Assembly: GCA_963930645.1 (NCBI GenBank)
Contig: OZ005661.1
Location: 193,787,532 to 193,851,531, forward strand
Direction: 5' to 3'
Source: Salticus scenicus
Lineage: Eukaryota > Arthropoda > Arachnida > Araneae > Salticidae
Length of the DNA: 64,000 nt
In this document: positions 22,254-32,998 of the stretch, piece by piece
Layout: each line of letters begins with the position of its first letter
How positions within the stretch are numbered: the first letter of the stretch is position 1
Translations under genes and position numbers: made by a program
The notes under the pieces: generated by a model
The model's database searches: none
What the model was told of the DNA's origin: nothing
The model's input: only the letters and a program-made list of their open reading frames with translations

Positions 22254-23738
22254 ATCAATGCTACATTAGATGAAATAAATTCACTCAAGCAGAATGACAC
22301 CTGGGATTTAGTTGAGGTTTCACCAGGGATGAAAATAGTAGGGTGCAAATGGGCATTCAAAGCAAAATATAACAGTCAGGACCGTGTTGAAAAATACAAA
22401 GCTAGGCTGGTTGCGAAGGGCTTTTCACAGAAATATGGAATAAACTACGATGAGACTTTCGCCCCAGTGGCGTCTCACACAACTTTGAGAAGTTTTTTGG
22501 CAATGAGTCTTTATAAGAATTTAAGTCTTAGACATATTGATATCAAGACTGCATTTTTACACGGTAAATTGAGTGAAGATGTTTATATGCATCAGCCAGA
22601 AGGATACGTGGTATCCGGGGAAGAACATAAGGTGTGTAAATTAAAAAAGGCAATATACGGGCTAAAGCAGGCCGCGAGAGCATGGAATTTAAAATTGAAT
22701 GAGTCATTACTTAACTTAGGCTTTATTCAAAGTCAATTCGACAAGTGTCTTTATAAACGTAAACAAAACGATGTAACTACTTATGTACTTGTGTATGTCG
22801 ATGATTTGTTAATAGCGGGGAATGATCAACAAATAAATGAAATTGTAAACAAACTAAAACAAGAATACCCGTTAACAGACTTGGGAGAAGCAAAACAATA
22901 TCTTGGGATAAATATTAATCGCCCTAATGAAAATACAATGACTCTTGATCAAACACACAAAATACAAGAACTTATAGTCAAATACGGTTTAGAAAATTCA
23001 AAACCTACAGACACTCCTATGGACACAGGTTACATAAAATTAAATGACGAAGAAAACCTTTTACCAGAAAATACACAATATAGACAGGCTGTAGGCGCAT
23101 TGTTATATATTTCAACCGTGTCACGTCCGGATATTAGCGCCGCGGTAAATATTTTGAGTAGAAGAAATGAGCGCCCAAGAGCAAAAGATTGGGAAGCGGT
23201 AAAAAGATTAATGAGATATTTAAAAAGTACAATTAATCTTAAATTGACATATAATAATATTAAAGAGCCTGTCTTGAGGGTATATGCAGATTCCGACTGG
23301 GCAAACGATCCCAGTGATCGTAAGTCTACAACAGGAAATTTGTTCTGCATAGGAGAAAATACTGTATACTGGACAAGCAAAAAACAAAAATCTGTATCAA
23401 TGTCATCAGCGGAAGCGGAATATATTTCTGCAGCAAGTGCCGCGCAAGAAGTAAAATGGCTTATAAACCTTTTTGAAGAAATTGATATGCAACAAAATTG
23501 TCCTTTTACACTCTATGAAGACAATCTTTCTTGCATCAAATTGGCCGAAAATCATAAGTTTCGACAGAAAACTAAACACATCGAGCTAAGATACCATCTG
23601 ATTCGAGACCTTGTTGAGCAGGGCACAATAAAGATTGAGTATGTAAGCACGGAAAATATGATCGCCGATGTGCTCACGAAGCCTCTGCCGAGACATTCTT
23701 TTCGAAAATTGCGAATTTCCTTGTTGAACTGTGATTAA
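22254..23738 (+). pseudogene. Copia pol, second part: reverse transcriptase and RNase H
   Basis: This continues the same reading frame as the upstream pol part after the TGA; the first Met is at 22329, which is not necessarily a real start. Counting from it, the reverse transcriptase includes KARLVAKGFSQ (about 28-38), DIKTAFLHG (about 74-82) and the catalytic YVDD at residues 156-159. RNase H shows the YADSDWA motif with Asp near 321, then SSAEAEY and a final LTKPLP motif. Length and order are normal for copia. Synthesis and degradation of the RNA template would occur in gag particles. Without readthrough of the TGA this part is not made. The stop lies 24 bp before the 3' LTR, after which comes a short purine-rich GCAGGGG that could serve as the polypurine tract. 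Confidence 0.9.
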
Positions 23739-23761
23739 ATGTCATCGAGTTTACGCAGGGG

Positions 23762-24348
23762 TGTTAGTGAGAAATAAACTCAAAATGACATTCTTTCAAT
23801 AATTACAAAAACTATCTTTTTTCATATTATTCTAAAAACATTTCATTTGACTCTTTTATTTCTTCATGCATATATACATCTACACTGGGGCGACGCTATG
23901 ACGCATTTGTTTCTGATTGGCCGTCTGTGTTTCTATGTACATGTAATGATGTATTTTTTTTTTCTCCTTCTTCGATGTTCAGTTTTCATAATAAAAATGT
24001 GATTAAAAAGGAAAACATGTGGGTTCTTTTTTTCATTCCCACAAATTATATATTTTTCTTATTCATAAACCAAGCTAAAGAAGGCTGGTTTAATTCAATT
24101 AAAACCATTGATTAATTAACATCAAATTATATATTTTAAACAGCATCAGTCAACTGATAGTTCCTGTAACTCCAATGGATTTATTTTCATTTACAAAATA
24201 CAACATCTAGGAAAGCTGATATAAAAGAGGATACTCACAACCAAGGTGAGTGCATTTTACTTACCTTATAAACCTTGAACTATTTTTATAAAATATATAA
24301 GAAGTAAATTGAAATATTTATCAATAATACTTTTGTCAATATGCAACA
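23762..24348 (+). repeat. 3' LTR of the copia element
   Basis: 587 bp, beginning TGTTAGTGAG and ending TATGCAACA; nearly identical to the 5' LTR. GTTTT follows immediately as the target duplication. Confidence 0.95.
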
Positions 24349-24545
24349 GTTTTGGCATATGCAGCGAATGAAATTCCGTTTGATTTTCGCACGGATAGAA
24401 TGCCGGGTTAAAATGTTTTGATAGATGAAGTGAAATATTTTCTGCAATTATAATAGATTTAGATCATCTTATGAGAAACCTTTCGGGGAAAATTTACTAT
24501 AATATAGTGTCATAATTTCTTTTTTCTCCTTTTTTTTTTAACTTA

Positions 24546-25017
24546 CACTGAGAAAAAGATATACCGCTTTCATCTAGAACGAATAAGTGGTCATTTTCTA
24601 AATCTCTAAACTAGAAATATAGACTTCCGAATTTTGCGTATACGATATGCCAAGAAGCTGAATAGACGGAATGATCGCAAGTTTTTAGTCTATGCAGTTC
24701 TAGACGGTGAAACAATATTATGAATATTTTGAATCTTTTTTATAGCGAGAAATTCTCGCTTAATTTTCTAGAATTGTGTCATAAACTAAGATTATGGTTT
24801 CTGAACCTGTCTCTTTCATTCACATTTATTATTAGAGATTTTTAAATAAGTTTGATCTCAATAATATAGGAAAACGCTCTAGAATTACAATAGGGGTTTC
24901 AAGAATTCGCTGTAAAAAAAGTCTACAATTTATAAAGACGACATGGAACTATTTTTACTAGAGCCATAATTTTGATTCTAGATGTTAGTTACAGAATTTT
25001 TTCTCAGTGTATACGTA
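24546..25017 (-). mobile_element. CACTGAG-type MITE, copy 3 (complete)
   Basis: 472 bp with inverted ends CACTGAGAAAAA and TTTTTCTCAGTG, flanked by TA on both sides (24544-24545, 25018-25019). The TA duplication suggests a Tc1/mariner-type transposase in trans. The body matches the copies at 4460 and 16603 in inverse orientation. Non-coding. Confidence 0.85.
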
Positions 25018-25819
25018 TTATTAGATGTTTCGAGTGACAGATTCACAAAATAATTTTGAATATAAAACTGGCCGAAAATACCTTCTCTTGCCTAATATTA
25101 AAAAATATATATATATTAATAAATAAACTAAATAAACAAACTACACTTTTTCATTAAACTGGCATTATGTGAATGCTGATATATTATATTTGACAATTAC
25201 AATATATTTGACAGTTAAAATATATTTGACAGTTAAATTTTTAAATAAAGGAAAGTATAGGATTAAATATATCCATTAAACAAAATTATTTGAAATTCAT
25301 TTTATTTTTGTTTTATAAGAAAGTTAAAAAAAACTTAGAAACACATTTCATTAAAAGATAAAATAAAAGATTCTTAAAAAAAAAAAAAGAAGAAGAAGAA
25401 AAAGAATTCTGTTTTAAAATAAATTAAAAGTATTTTGGAGTTTTATTGAACTATTTGCCATTAAGTACAATTAAATGTTACAACATTTAATTGTACTTAA
25501 TGGCACTCTATTCCATTTGAAAAGAAAATATATAAAAAAGCAACAATGAAACACTCGTTCTAAAAAATCATTTCCTTTGTTTAAAAGCTTAAATGGATGC
25601 TGTTTGTGTCATAATTTTTTTTCTTCCAACAAAAAGACCGTGAACAAAATGAGCACTTTCTGCCTCAAATAAAGTTTGCTAGTTACTTTTTGATTATATT
25701 TTTTCTATATGTTCTATCGCTCAAAAATTATTTTTTAAATAAATGTAATTATTTTTTTCTGTTTTAGTCTCTATTAAAGAAATATTAAAAATATTTTAGT
25801 TTATGATTTAAGTTAGTAC
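25018..25819. other. AT-rich sequence without a gene
   Basis: I see no gene. It contains A/GAA-rich runs near 25377-25407 and the 50-bp palindrome at 25456-25505. Confidence 0.5.
25456..25505. repeat. 50-bp palindrome
   Basis: Two perfectly complementary 24-bp arms starting TGCCATTAAGTACAATTAAA meet at a 2-bp centre (AC). Confidence 0.9.
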
Positions 25820-27060
25820 GTGAAAAATAAAAACATTAAAAGTTGCGGAAACTTCAATGGAGGCCTTCATGTGGAGACTCAAAGAGATTTTGTTTTCTGT
25901 CTGTTTATGTGTCTGTCTATTTGTCTTGTGATGGCGACCGCAAAAATCACACTATTGACTTTTAATTCGATACACAAATTCATGAGCCACACAAATTTTG
26001 CTGCAAATTTCGGGTGGGTATTTTATTGGCAGTTCGTGTATAGGGACACACAAAAGTTTTTTTATCATTACGGCCTATGGACAGTATTTGTAGGTACCGG
26101 AATAGCAGCTGCAAAAATTCTCCGACCGACTTGTATATTGGTACACACGTTCAGGCTCTGTATAGAAATAGCTGTATAATTTTTGATGTCTAAATTGTTC
26201 ACGGATAATTTACAAGGACACACCAAAATTTTCATATCACTACGGTCTATTAGGCGAATTTCGTATACAAGCATTTTCACACCGTTACTCTGCATTTAAT
26301 AAAATGAAATTAGCGTAAATTACTGAGATGCTTATACTAGTGTTTTTGTAGAAAATATGTGTGCTTAGGCTTCATAATTAATGTACACGATATTACAAAA
26401 GTGTTCCGACAATATTACGTAATCATCCAAATTATTCAAATTTCAAACAATTATTCCTGAAAAGCATAGAATAAGTTGAATGTTTCTTACTGGTCTATAG
26501 CATGCTAATGGTTCGTTTACAGAGATGCTCAAAAGAATTTTGGGATATTAGAGCCTATGGACAAATTTTTATATAAGCGCGTTTTAAAGCGTTTGTGTTG
26601 CATTCGACATAATGGAATTAACATGCATTATAAATATGTTTAAAACATGTAAAAAATGTATATATAGACTAAATATTTCATTCGCAGAACCACACCAAAG
26701 ATATTCCGATGACATTCTGTAATCATCCAAATGATGTCAAATTAGATTGAAATATTAATGAGTCATAATTAATTAGGTATATTCTTGTTATTTGTGTATA
26801 TAATAACTATGGTTCCTATTCAGAGACACATAAAAGAATTTCGTAACATTATGGCCTATCGGCAGTATTTCTTAGAAGTGCATTTTAACATGGTTACACC
26901 CAATTAAATATAATGGAATGTTGAAATCGTGTTTTGCTATCGAAAATTGTGGGCATAGAACTGGTAGTCAGTTTACAGGGTCACATAACATGATTCCGAT
27001 ATGTTATGCAGTCTTTTTATATGAAAATTGGTACAAGTATTTATGAGTTACAAGAAATTA
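25820..27060 (+). repeat. Degenerate tandem repeat carrying the GGGACAC core
   Basis: The head has a GAGGCCTTCATGTGGAGACT segment and a TCTGTCTG-type tract (25898-25925), as in related repeats at 12.4, 36.6, 48.7, 58 and 60.5 kb. Downstream, a core of the type AGGGACACACAAAAG followed by CATTACGGCCTATGG recurs near 26040, 26212, 26517 and 26820. The units are diverged. A 119-codon frame at 25820-26179 spans the repeat and is not taken as a gene. Confidence 0.6.
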
Positions 27061-27077
27061 ATACAAGGCTACCAATT

Positions 27078-27079
<2 letters not shown>

Positions 27080-27134
<55 letters not shown>

Positions 27135-27140
27135 TATATC
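27080..27140. repeat. (TA)n microsatellite
   Basis: About 45 bp of TA repeats, with a short TACATATA interruption near the right end. Confidence 0.9.
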
Positions 27141-27289
27141 CACCGCCACTTTAGAATGTAGAAAAAGAGAGGAAAAAAGGCTAAAAACCCCATAGAAATA
27201 GCATGGGAAGAGAAGCAAAAAAATTCACAATGTCAAGTGTGTTAAAAAAAAAAAAAAAAGTTTCACACCGGAAATAAAGAACACATTGA

Positions 27290-27433
27290 ACAGCGGGAAC
27301 CGGGCGGGCTGGGGCATGGGTCCTATCGTCCAGGATTAATACGACTACACGCATATAGAAGGAAAGAGAGATACATCGGGTGGAGGGGACGGTAGCCCTC
27401 TCAGAAAAGTATATGTGTGCAGCGAATCAATCG

Positions 27434-27493
<60 letters not shown>

Positions 27494-27500
27494 GAAAACA
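27290..27500 (+). repeat. Dispersed repeat with G-rich hairpin, left part, plus (CT)n(TA)n
   Basis: The hairpin GAGGGGACGGTAGCCCTCTC (27383-27402) and AATCAATCGAGT match the copy at 13860. A CT microsatellite (27437-27472) and a TA tract follow. The rest of this repeat resumes at about 30060 beyond the palindrome. Confidence 0.6.
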
Positions 27501-28022
27501 ATTGACAGGAAAATATATAAAAATATAAGTTTTACTGATTAGAAAAACCAATAGGAGAATTACAAACCAATGCGCAAGATTGCAGCGAAAGGAAATGCAA
27601 AACTTTGATATAGTAATATATAAATGCAGAAATATATAAACGAATGAATGAAATTAAATGTAGAAATATATATACACAAATGAATGAAATTATACCCCAA
27701 AAAACACTGAGATCTTCATCAGGGAGGCCCCTCAGTGTAGGGGTGAATGAGAAGTTTCTGAAAGGACAGTAGCTATAAGCTAATAACTATCCTTAGCCCC
27801 CAACTTCTCACCAAACAGAAAACCACCAATAACTGAAGAGAAATCAAACTTACATATAATGTATAAAACTACTAAAATATTTTATAAAACCATCAAATTG
27901 TAAAAGTTATAAAACCACATCAATTCATTTAAAAATATATACAATACAAAAGAGAATTACCGAAGGTAAACAAGAAAGTATAAAAAGAAATAAAAATTAC
28001 AACCTTTCAACTGGAACACAAA

Positions 28023-28805
28023 CTATCTTCGGCCAACGGGGCTACTCGTTGGTACTTCAATATCGCCCTTAAATGAAGAAGTAGAACCAACCGAGACAGG
28101 AAAACTCTGAAAAGTCACAGTTAAAAATTGTGACGGGTAACAGTTAATTTGCAAGGTACTTTTTAAATCTTCAAGAGCATATTTTAAATCATCTTCATTA
28201 TTGCAAATAGAATGAATTCTTTTAAGCTGTGTGAACATAATATTTTTTAAAACTTTTCTACTCATATTTGAAAACCAATTAGTAAGACTATTAACTTTAA
28301 AATTAAAATCCTTTCTTTTATCATATAATCCAATTAGCCATTTATCTTCACTTCTCTTTATATTTAAATCAAGGAAAGAAATTTTATCGGTATCTGTACG
28401 GTTCAAAACCAATTCCCTAGGATATATTTTTTTAGAGATATTTTCGAAACAATTACAGTTAAAAACAATTAAATCATCTATATATCTATAGAAAGTAATA
28501 TTTATAAAGTTTTTTTCGAAAAAATATAAAAATAAATTAGCGAAAGCACTCGAAAAACTCGTTCCCATTGGGATCCCCCTCCGCTGTAAAAAGTAATCTT
28601 TCCCGTTAAACAAAACGTTTTCAAAAATACAAAACCTGATAAGATTAGTCCAATAATTTTTATCACAATTTAAGTAGCTGCCAAATTCATCATAAATGCT
28701 TTCAAAAACTTCAATTACCAAGTTATGTGGAATACTGCCAAACAAATTTTCAAAGTCATAGGTATTTACGGAAGTAATGCTTTGTAAGTAATGCTTAGTA
28801 AGCAT
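28023..28805 (-). pseudogene. Penelope-type reverse transcriptase, 5'-truncated (left copy)
   Basis: 260 codons, of which the first dozen or so come from the palindrome centre. The rest is the C-terminal two thirds of a reverse transcriptase. TYDFENLFGSIPH (residues about 15-27) carries the first catalytic Asp. RRGIPMGTSFSSAFANLFL (residues about 75-93) is the primer-grip/template region. RYIDDLIVF carries the catalytic Asp pair. A thumb-like region with LYDKRKDFNF follows. The style matches Penelope-like elements, although a GIY-YIG domain is not present before the stop. Fingers residues and the N-terminus are missing, so it is not functional alone. Confidence 0.8.
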
Positions 28806-28836
28806 TACTTCCGTAAATACCTATGACTTTGAAAAT

Positions 28837-29559
28837 TTGTTTGGCAGTATTCCACATAACTTGGTAATTGAAGTTTTTGAAAGCATTTATGATGAATTTG
28901 GCAGCTACTTAAATTGTGATAAAAATTATTGGACTAATCTTATCAGGTTTTGTATTTTTGAAAACGTTTTGTTTAACGGCAAAGATTACTTTTTACAGCG
29001 GAGGGGGATCCCAATGGGAACGAGTTTTTCGAGTGCTTTCGCTAATTTATTTTTATATTTTTTCGAAAAAAACTTTATAAATATTACTTTCTATAGATAT
29101 ATAGATGATTTAATTGTTTTTAACTGTAATTGTTTCGAAAATATCTCTAAAAAAATATATCCTAGGGAATTGGTTTTGAACCGTACAGATACCGATAAAA
29201 TTTCTTTCCTTGATTTAAATATAAAGAGAAGTGAAGATAAATGGCTAATTGGATTATATGATAAAAGAAAGGATTTTAATTTTAAAGTTAATAGTCTTAC
29301 TAATTGGTTTTCAAATATGAGTAGAAAAGTTTTAAAAAATATTATGTTCACACAGCTTAAAAGAATTCATTCTATTTGCAATAATGAAGATGATTTAAAA
29401 TATGCTCTTGAAGATTTAAAAAGTACCTTGCAAATTAACTGTTACCCGTCACAATTTTTAACTGTGACTTTTCAGAGTTTTCCTGTCTCGGTTGGTTCTA
29501 CTTCCTCATTTAAGGGCGATATTGAAGTACCAACGAGTAGCCCCGTTGGCCGAAGATAG
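28837..29559 (+). pseudogene. Penelope-type reverse transcriptase, 5'-truncated (right copy)
   Basis: The protein read here is identical to the left copy from MFGSIPH-equivalent positions to the end (SSPVGRR), including RYIDDLIVF and LYDKRKDFNF. The apparent start at 28837 is a chance ATG at a leucine-equivalent position; the conserved frame runs upstream to about 28803 with the NTYDFE segment. One nucleotide difference from the left copy near 28982 is silent. Both copies stop at the same codon, so the shorter C-terminus without GIY-YIG is a property of the element, not of one copy. Confidence 0.8.
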
Positions 29560-29969
29560 TTTGTGTTCCAGTTGAAAGGTTGTAATTTTTATTTCTTTTT
29601 ATACTTTCTTGTTTACCTTCGGTAATTCTCTTTTGTATTGTATATATTTTTAAATGAATTGATGTGGTTTTATAACTTTTACAATTTGATGGTTTTATAA
29701 AATATTTTAGTAGTTTTATACATTATATGTAAGTTTGATTTCTCTTCAGTTATTGGTGGTTTTCTGTTTGGTGAGAAGTTGGGGGCTAAGGATAGTTATT
29801 AGCTTATAGCTACTGTCCTTTCAGAAACTTCTCATTCACCCCTACACTGAGGGGCCTCCCTGATGAAGATCTCAGTGTTTTTTGGGGTATAATTTCATTC
29901 ATTTGTGTATATATATTTCTACATTTAATTTCATTCATTCGTTTATAAATTTCTGCATTTATATATTAC

Positions 29970-29977
<8 letters not shown>

Positions 29978-30009
<32 letters not shown>

Positions 30010-30140
30010 CATATACATATAATATGAATTAATAAATTATATTATATTATATAATATATGACATGGAATAAATAAAAATGTTCTGTTGAATAATGTATGA
30101 TACAAACTGGACGTTGAGGCTTCTGATCTGCATGTCCTCT
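29978..30140 (+). repeat. TA tract and resumed dispersed repeat
   Basis: TA repeats at about 29970-30020 are followed by sequence matching 13970-14040 (AATAAATAAAAATG, GGACGTTGAGGCTTCTGATC). Confidence 0.6.
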
Positions 30141-30144
30141 GGTA

Positions 30145-30930
30145 TATATTTTTATTTCCATTACCCGACTACGGTAAACGAAGTATTGTATTCGGTCCAA
30201 AAACTCGACATCGAGTTTTCACCTGATTTACGTGTATTAAGGTCTCCTGAATTCGAAAAAGTGGTTTTTATCAATTGGTCATTATATATAAATAAACTTC
30301 AGAATAGTTACAGTTTTTGTGCACAGATGATTATATTTTGGTGAGAATTGAAACCTGTAAGTGGGGCATTAGAAACCGGAAGTCAGGTAGTAAGTCCATA
30401 TCTCAAAAAAGGCTCTAACGAATTTCTTCAAAGTTTCTATATAAACACTCTATTAGATTTTTTTTTATAAAAATTAGTTGGTTAGTACAGAAAAATTGAT
30501 AGGCATCCTGTATAAGTAGCTCAATTTCAGTTCCCGAAAAAGGATTCCTTTAAAAGGAGATGTACAGATTTTTCTGTTTCAAACTCGCCATATTAAATCC
30601 CTTTTAAATATCCTTTTATATGTAATTGTTTTTTTCTGGTCACAAATTCAGTATACCAAGCTTTGATAAAAATATAGGTATCTCAGAAAAAGCTCTAATG
30701 ATTACCTTGAAAATTATTACATAAACCCTTTTTAGATTATTTTTCTCATGCATTACGTGGCTGTTACAAGAAAATTAACAGTCGTCCTGATTCTGTAGGT
30801 CAGTTTTAGTTCTCGGAATTTGATATTTAAAAAATAACTCTATTTATTTTCTCCCCCTCCCTCCCCCCCCCTTTTTAGGTCGTTTTGTAAACTCTGTTTT
30901 ATATGTCTTTACACTTGTATCAACGTTCTC
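30145..30930 (+). repeat. Dispersed repeat family (copy B, about 800 bp)
   Basis: This is the counterpart of 12340-13160, with GTATTGTATTCGGTCC, CATCGAGTTTTCACCTGATT and TATGTCTTTACACTTGT landmarks. An 83-codon frame at 30093-30344 is not supported as a gene. Confidence 0.65.
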
Positions 30931-31200
30931 TCATTTGAGGAAATTATTTGATGTTTTAATTTCTTTTCAGTACTACCGGGATCACCGAGTTTACTTGGTT
31001 TCATTGCAAAAATCATTCCTAGTATAAACACAATGATTAGTTTACGGAAATATATTTCTTATTCTTTGCCCTGGGTGTAATTCGGGTTACAGTGATAAGG
31101 AAAATTCAAGCGAATTATCATTCAAAATCAACACAAGCCATTTTCAGAAATAGAAAAATAGATGCCAATTTTACTAAAAAGAAGAATTTTTCCGTTTAAC
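30931..31200. other. Unassigned sequence
   Basis: I see no gene or recognised repeat. Confidence 0.4.
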
Positions 31201-31315
31201 AGTGCTTTATGTCCGCTGGAATTATTGTTGTCCATACTTGAAGAAAAATCTTCTTTTCACCATATTCTACAAAAGAATATTTTTAAAAATACTGTCAAAG
31301 AAAACTAGTATGTTG
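31201..31315 (+). repeat. Ancient duplication A, left piece
   Basis: TTGTCCATACTTGAAGAAAA and the following 80 bp match 47152-47222. The partner sequence resumes at about 35395, so the stretch between was inserted into copy A. Confidence 0.6.
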
Positions 31316-31436
31316 TGGCCACCACAAGACTTTCTTCTACATTTTCTCAAATAAATTCACTTAGTAACAATATTCAAAAAAAAAAAAAAAAAAAGTAAAT
31401 AAATAAATAAATTACGAATTTTTTTCTAATTTTTTT

Positions 31437-31600
31437 TTTCGTTAAAAGTAAAAAAGAATCGATAACTTTGTTTTGAATTATCACAGATTTATAGTTCAAC
31501 CATTCGTTTTAAAGTTATTGACGAGACCTTTCGAAAAATACCCATATTGAAAATTTACCCCCTCCCCGTGGTGGTACTTCCCCCCTAGGTGGGGAGCTGA
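31437..31600 (-). repeat. Dispersed repeat R2, partial inverted copy
   Basis: The complement of TTTAAAACGAATGGTTGAAC is present, with the same flanking order as at 4871 and 60855. Confidence 0.6.
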
Positions 31601-31672
31601 GGCCCAAACATGCACAATTTTTTTCCTACTTAACTATTACTATTATCAATAATTCATAATAATTTTACAATT

Positions 31673-31960
31673 ACAAGTTTAAAATAACGCTCATTATGCA
31701 TATTTATACGAAATTTTGTCCTATACTGCCATGTTAAAAGTTTACAAAAAAAGCGATCACAGCGCCACCTGTTGAGCGATTGATCCCCAAATCTAATCAT
31801 CCCCACTTTATGTCAGGGTGCAACCAAATACCAAGGTTGGTTAAATTTCATTCGTTAGTTCGTGAGATACAGTGTGCACAAAAATCGTGATACACACAGA
31901 CAGACAGACATTTTCTAAAAACTATCAATTCGTGTTCTGGACATCCCAACACGTGTAAAT
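31673..31960 (-). repeat. Dispersed repeat E, copy 2, first part (split by a transposon)
   Basis: It matches 7387-7660 (CAGCGCCACCTGTTGAGCG, GATACAGTGTGCACAAAA). It continues after the transposon at 35315-35390, which ends in the terminal hairpin at 35355-35384. Confidence 0.7.
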
Positions 31961-32435
31961 TAGGGTGGAACGAAAAAACCAACTTCTGATTTTTTATTTG
32001 GAATAGCGCTGAAAAGTTGCCTTTTGGTGTAGATAAGATAAATTAAAAATATGAAAACTATTGGAGTACGTCTTGAGGTGCCGCAAGGACATTAAAGTTT
32101 CATAAAATTGAAATCTTTGCTATATTTTAAACGGTTTTTTTGCGGGTCTCGATTATAAAACAAAATATTTCAAATAGGCGTTTTATTATGAATAGAAACA
32201 GTTTTACTATTGCATTGGCATCAGGAAGCATGAGTCATCGCCGGAGCAGATGTTGTGAGGGAGAAGGGGGGTGGAAGGAGGCGGAGATTTGTCTGCGTGT
32301 ACTGACACGTGACACCTGACAAGCTCAGAGCAGGTGTCAGGCTTTGCGAAGTTCAGTTGAGTGGATGTCTTCGCACCGTTTAAGGTATATTTTGTTAGTT
32401 TTAGTTTGCATAATACTTTATTTTTGAGAATAAAA

Positions 32436-32897
32436 ATGGCTCAGTCTAAAATAGTGAAGACAAGACAAATGTCGGAATGTCCCATTTTTGGGAAATTTGG
32501 TGATTTGTGTGAAGTTGAACTGCCTACTTACGAATACATTATGAAGTGTTACTGTTATATTAGACATAACCTCAAAACTGCTTCAGAGAAGGATCCTACT
32601 GTAAGTGAAATATGTGACATTTTAGTTCCCAAAATAGAACAAATATGGTCAAGAGCTTCTATTCCCGTTGTTTCTAGCAAAATAATTTTACAAATGATAA
32701 AAGCTTATCATTGTAAATATAGGAATTTATTAAGGTCTAAAAGCAGAAAAGTGTCAGATAAGTTTGACTGCAACCTTGCAAAATTTAGAGAAGAAGCGAA
32801 ACGTTTATTTGATATTGCTGCATGTAAGTGTGCAAACTTTAATACTTGTACTTGTATAAAAGAAAAAAAGTACCAGTTATGGAACAAGAGTTTCTAA
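32436..32897 (+). pseudogene. Transposase-like protein, N-terminal fragment
   Basis: Reading from the Met at 32436 (MAQSKIVKTRQMSECP; an upstream in-frame ATG at 32361 lies in the likely leader), this is the N-terminal domain of the same protein as 32989-34611. It is rich in charged residues and carries a Cys cluster (CKC, six residues, CTC; about residues 129-139) that could bind metal. Just after the cluster, in a run of seven A near 32869, the family sequence moves to another frame (32870-32998: VPVMEQEFLKDQR...) while this frame ends. Family identity is from internal consistency and from memory of similar uncharacterised arthropod proteins. Confidence 0.6.
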
Positions 32898-32998
32898 AAG
32901 ATCAACGTTCTAACAGGGCAATGGTTATAGGTAATATTGATAAAGCTACCACAAGCGCTTTGAGGAAGAAAGAAGTCAGAAAAAGTAAAGAACTATAG
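32870..32998 (+). pseudogene. Transposase-like protein, short middle fragment in a second frame
   Basis: About 42 codons (VPVMEQEFLKDQRSNRAMVI ...) continue the protein after the frame change and end at TAG 32996-32998. The next frame is already open from 32989, so a second frame change occurred within about 10 bases of the stop. Confidence 0.55.

Larger units (their letters stand above)
18910..24353 (+). mobile_element. Ty1/copia LTR retrotransposon, recent insertion
   Basis: The element itself is 18932-24348 (5417 bp), with 5-bp target duplications GTTTT at 18927-18931 and 24349-24353. Its order is LTR, primer-binding site, gag, protease, integrase, reverse transcriptase, RNase H, LTR. Integrase ahead of reverse transcriptase defines the Ty1/copia class. 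The LTRs differ by one substitution and one base in a T run over 588 bp, so insertion was recent. Despite that, the reading frame is broken twice: a frame change in the gag zinc knuckle and a TGA in pol. The copy is therefore either inactive or relies on recoding for the first break. Confidence 0.95.
27608..29974. mobile_element. Head-to-head palindrome of two Penelope-type retroelement copies
   Basis: Two copies of the 3' part of one retroelement face outward. The left arm (27608-28781) is the reverse complement of the right arm (28801-29974), around a 19-bp spacer. I found only a couple of substitutions between arms of about 1.17 kb. Both copies are truncated at the 5' end inside the reverse transcriptase gene. 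Each arm has the coding region, then about 0.4 kb of 3' untranslated sequence containing CCTGATGAAGATCTCAGTG. The left copy continues about 110 bp further out than the right (27500-27608). Different sequences flank the two sides, which argues against a simple read-foldback artefact. Confidence 0.9.

Noticed and set aside
28023..29880. CCTGATGAAGATCTCAGTG in the 3' region of the palindromic element as a hammerhead ribozyme core, which some Penelope-like elements carry
   Set aside because: CTGATGA is present, but I found no properly placed GAAA, stem II or cleavage-site arm around it. The similarity is limited to seven bases.
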